DNA of 5,618 nt. Source: CAZQEZ01 sp964592475. Its GTDB lineage: Bacteria; Bacteroidota; Bacteroidia; Cytophagales; Cyclobacteriaceae. This document shows, piece by piece, positions 5,617-5,618 of the stretch. The stretch lies in NCBI GenBank assembly GCA_964592475.1, contig CAZQEZ010000228.1, positions 1 to 5,618 of the forward strand, written 5' to 3'. Numbering within the stretch: the stretch's first letter is position 1; each line of letters starts with the position of its first letter. A program made the position numbers and the translations under genes. The notes beneath the pieces were generated by a model that was not told the origin of the DNA, ran no database searches, and saw nothing but the letters and a program-made list of their open reading frames with translations.

Positions 5617-5618
5617 AT

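Overview
The window looks like a piece of a low-GC Bacteroidota chromosome, probably from the Cytophagia/Flavobacteriia side. The reasons are indirect. The genes lack convincing Shine-Dalgarno sites, and one gene is preceded by a perfect TAnnTTTG-type -7 box. There are SPII lipoproteins tied to glycan breakdown. The carboxyltransferase and biotin-carrier pair resembles those common in Bacteroidota, and the gene-free ends carry dispersed GC-rich palindromic repeats of a kind I associate with these genomes. The genus cannot be read from the sequence.

Layout. Bases 1-302 hold no gene: a nested CTTWGCGT repeat (12-74) and a 69-bp imperfect palindrome (174-242). Bases 303-594 are the decayed 5' end of a sulfatase lipoprotein gene. 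It has a frameshift in the signal peptide, a lost metal-ligand Asp, and a break exactly where the formylglycine motif should begin. A 23-bp sequence at 739-761 recurs exactly at 5193-5215 and resembles an ISL3-type insertion-sequence end. The first copy contains the stop codon of the next gene. Bases 755-2590 (minus strand) encode a 611-aa lipoprotein with features of a TIM-barrel glycosidase, distantly like GH67 alpha-glucuronidases. After a 195-bp divergent intergenic region comes a two-gene operon: an acyl-CoA carboxylase/decarboxylase carboxyltransferase (2786-4330) and a short biotin carrier protein (4334-4660), 3 bp apart. A bidirectional hairpin terminator (4687-4719) separates this operon from a convergent small membrane protein (4739-5101, minus strand). 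The rest (5102-5618) is gene-free: the second 23-bp repeat copy, an AT-rich stretch, and a GC-rich composite of hairpins that runs off the window end.

How the genes work together. The carboxyltransferase and the biotin carrier are two of the three parts of a biotin-dependent carboxylase. The biotin carboxylase is not in the window, so it must lie elsewhere, or the pair serves a decarboxylase. The sulfatase remnant and the glycosidase lipoprotein could be the worn remains of a locus for sulfated, uronic-acid-containing glycans, which is inference only. I see no clear sign of a new defence or mobile system. The most interesting points are the stepwise decay of the sulfatase, the repeat that ends the glycosidase gene, and the palindromic repeat composite with a long stop-free frame.
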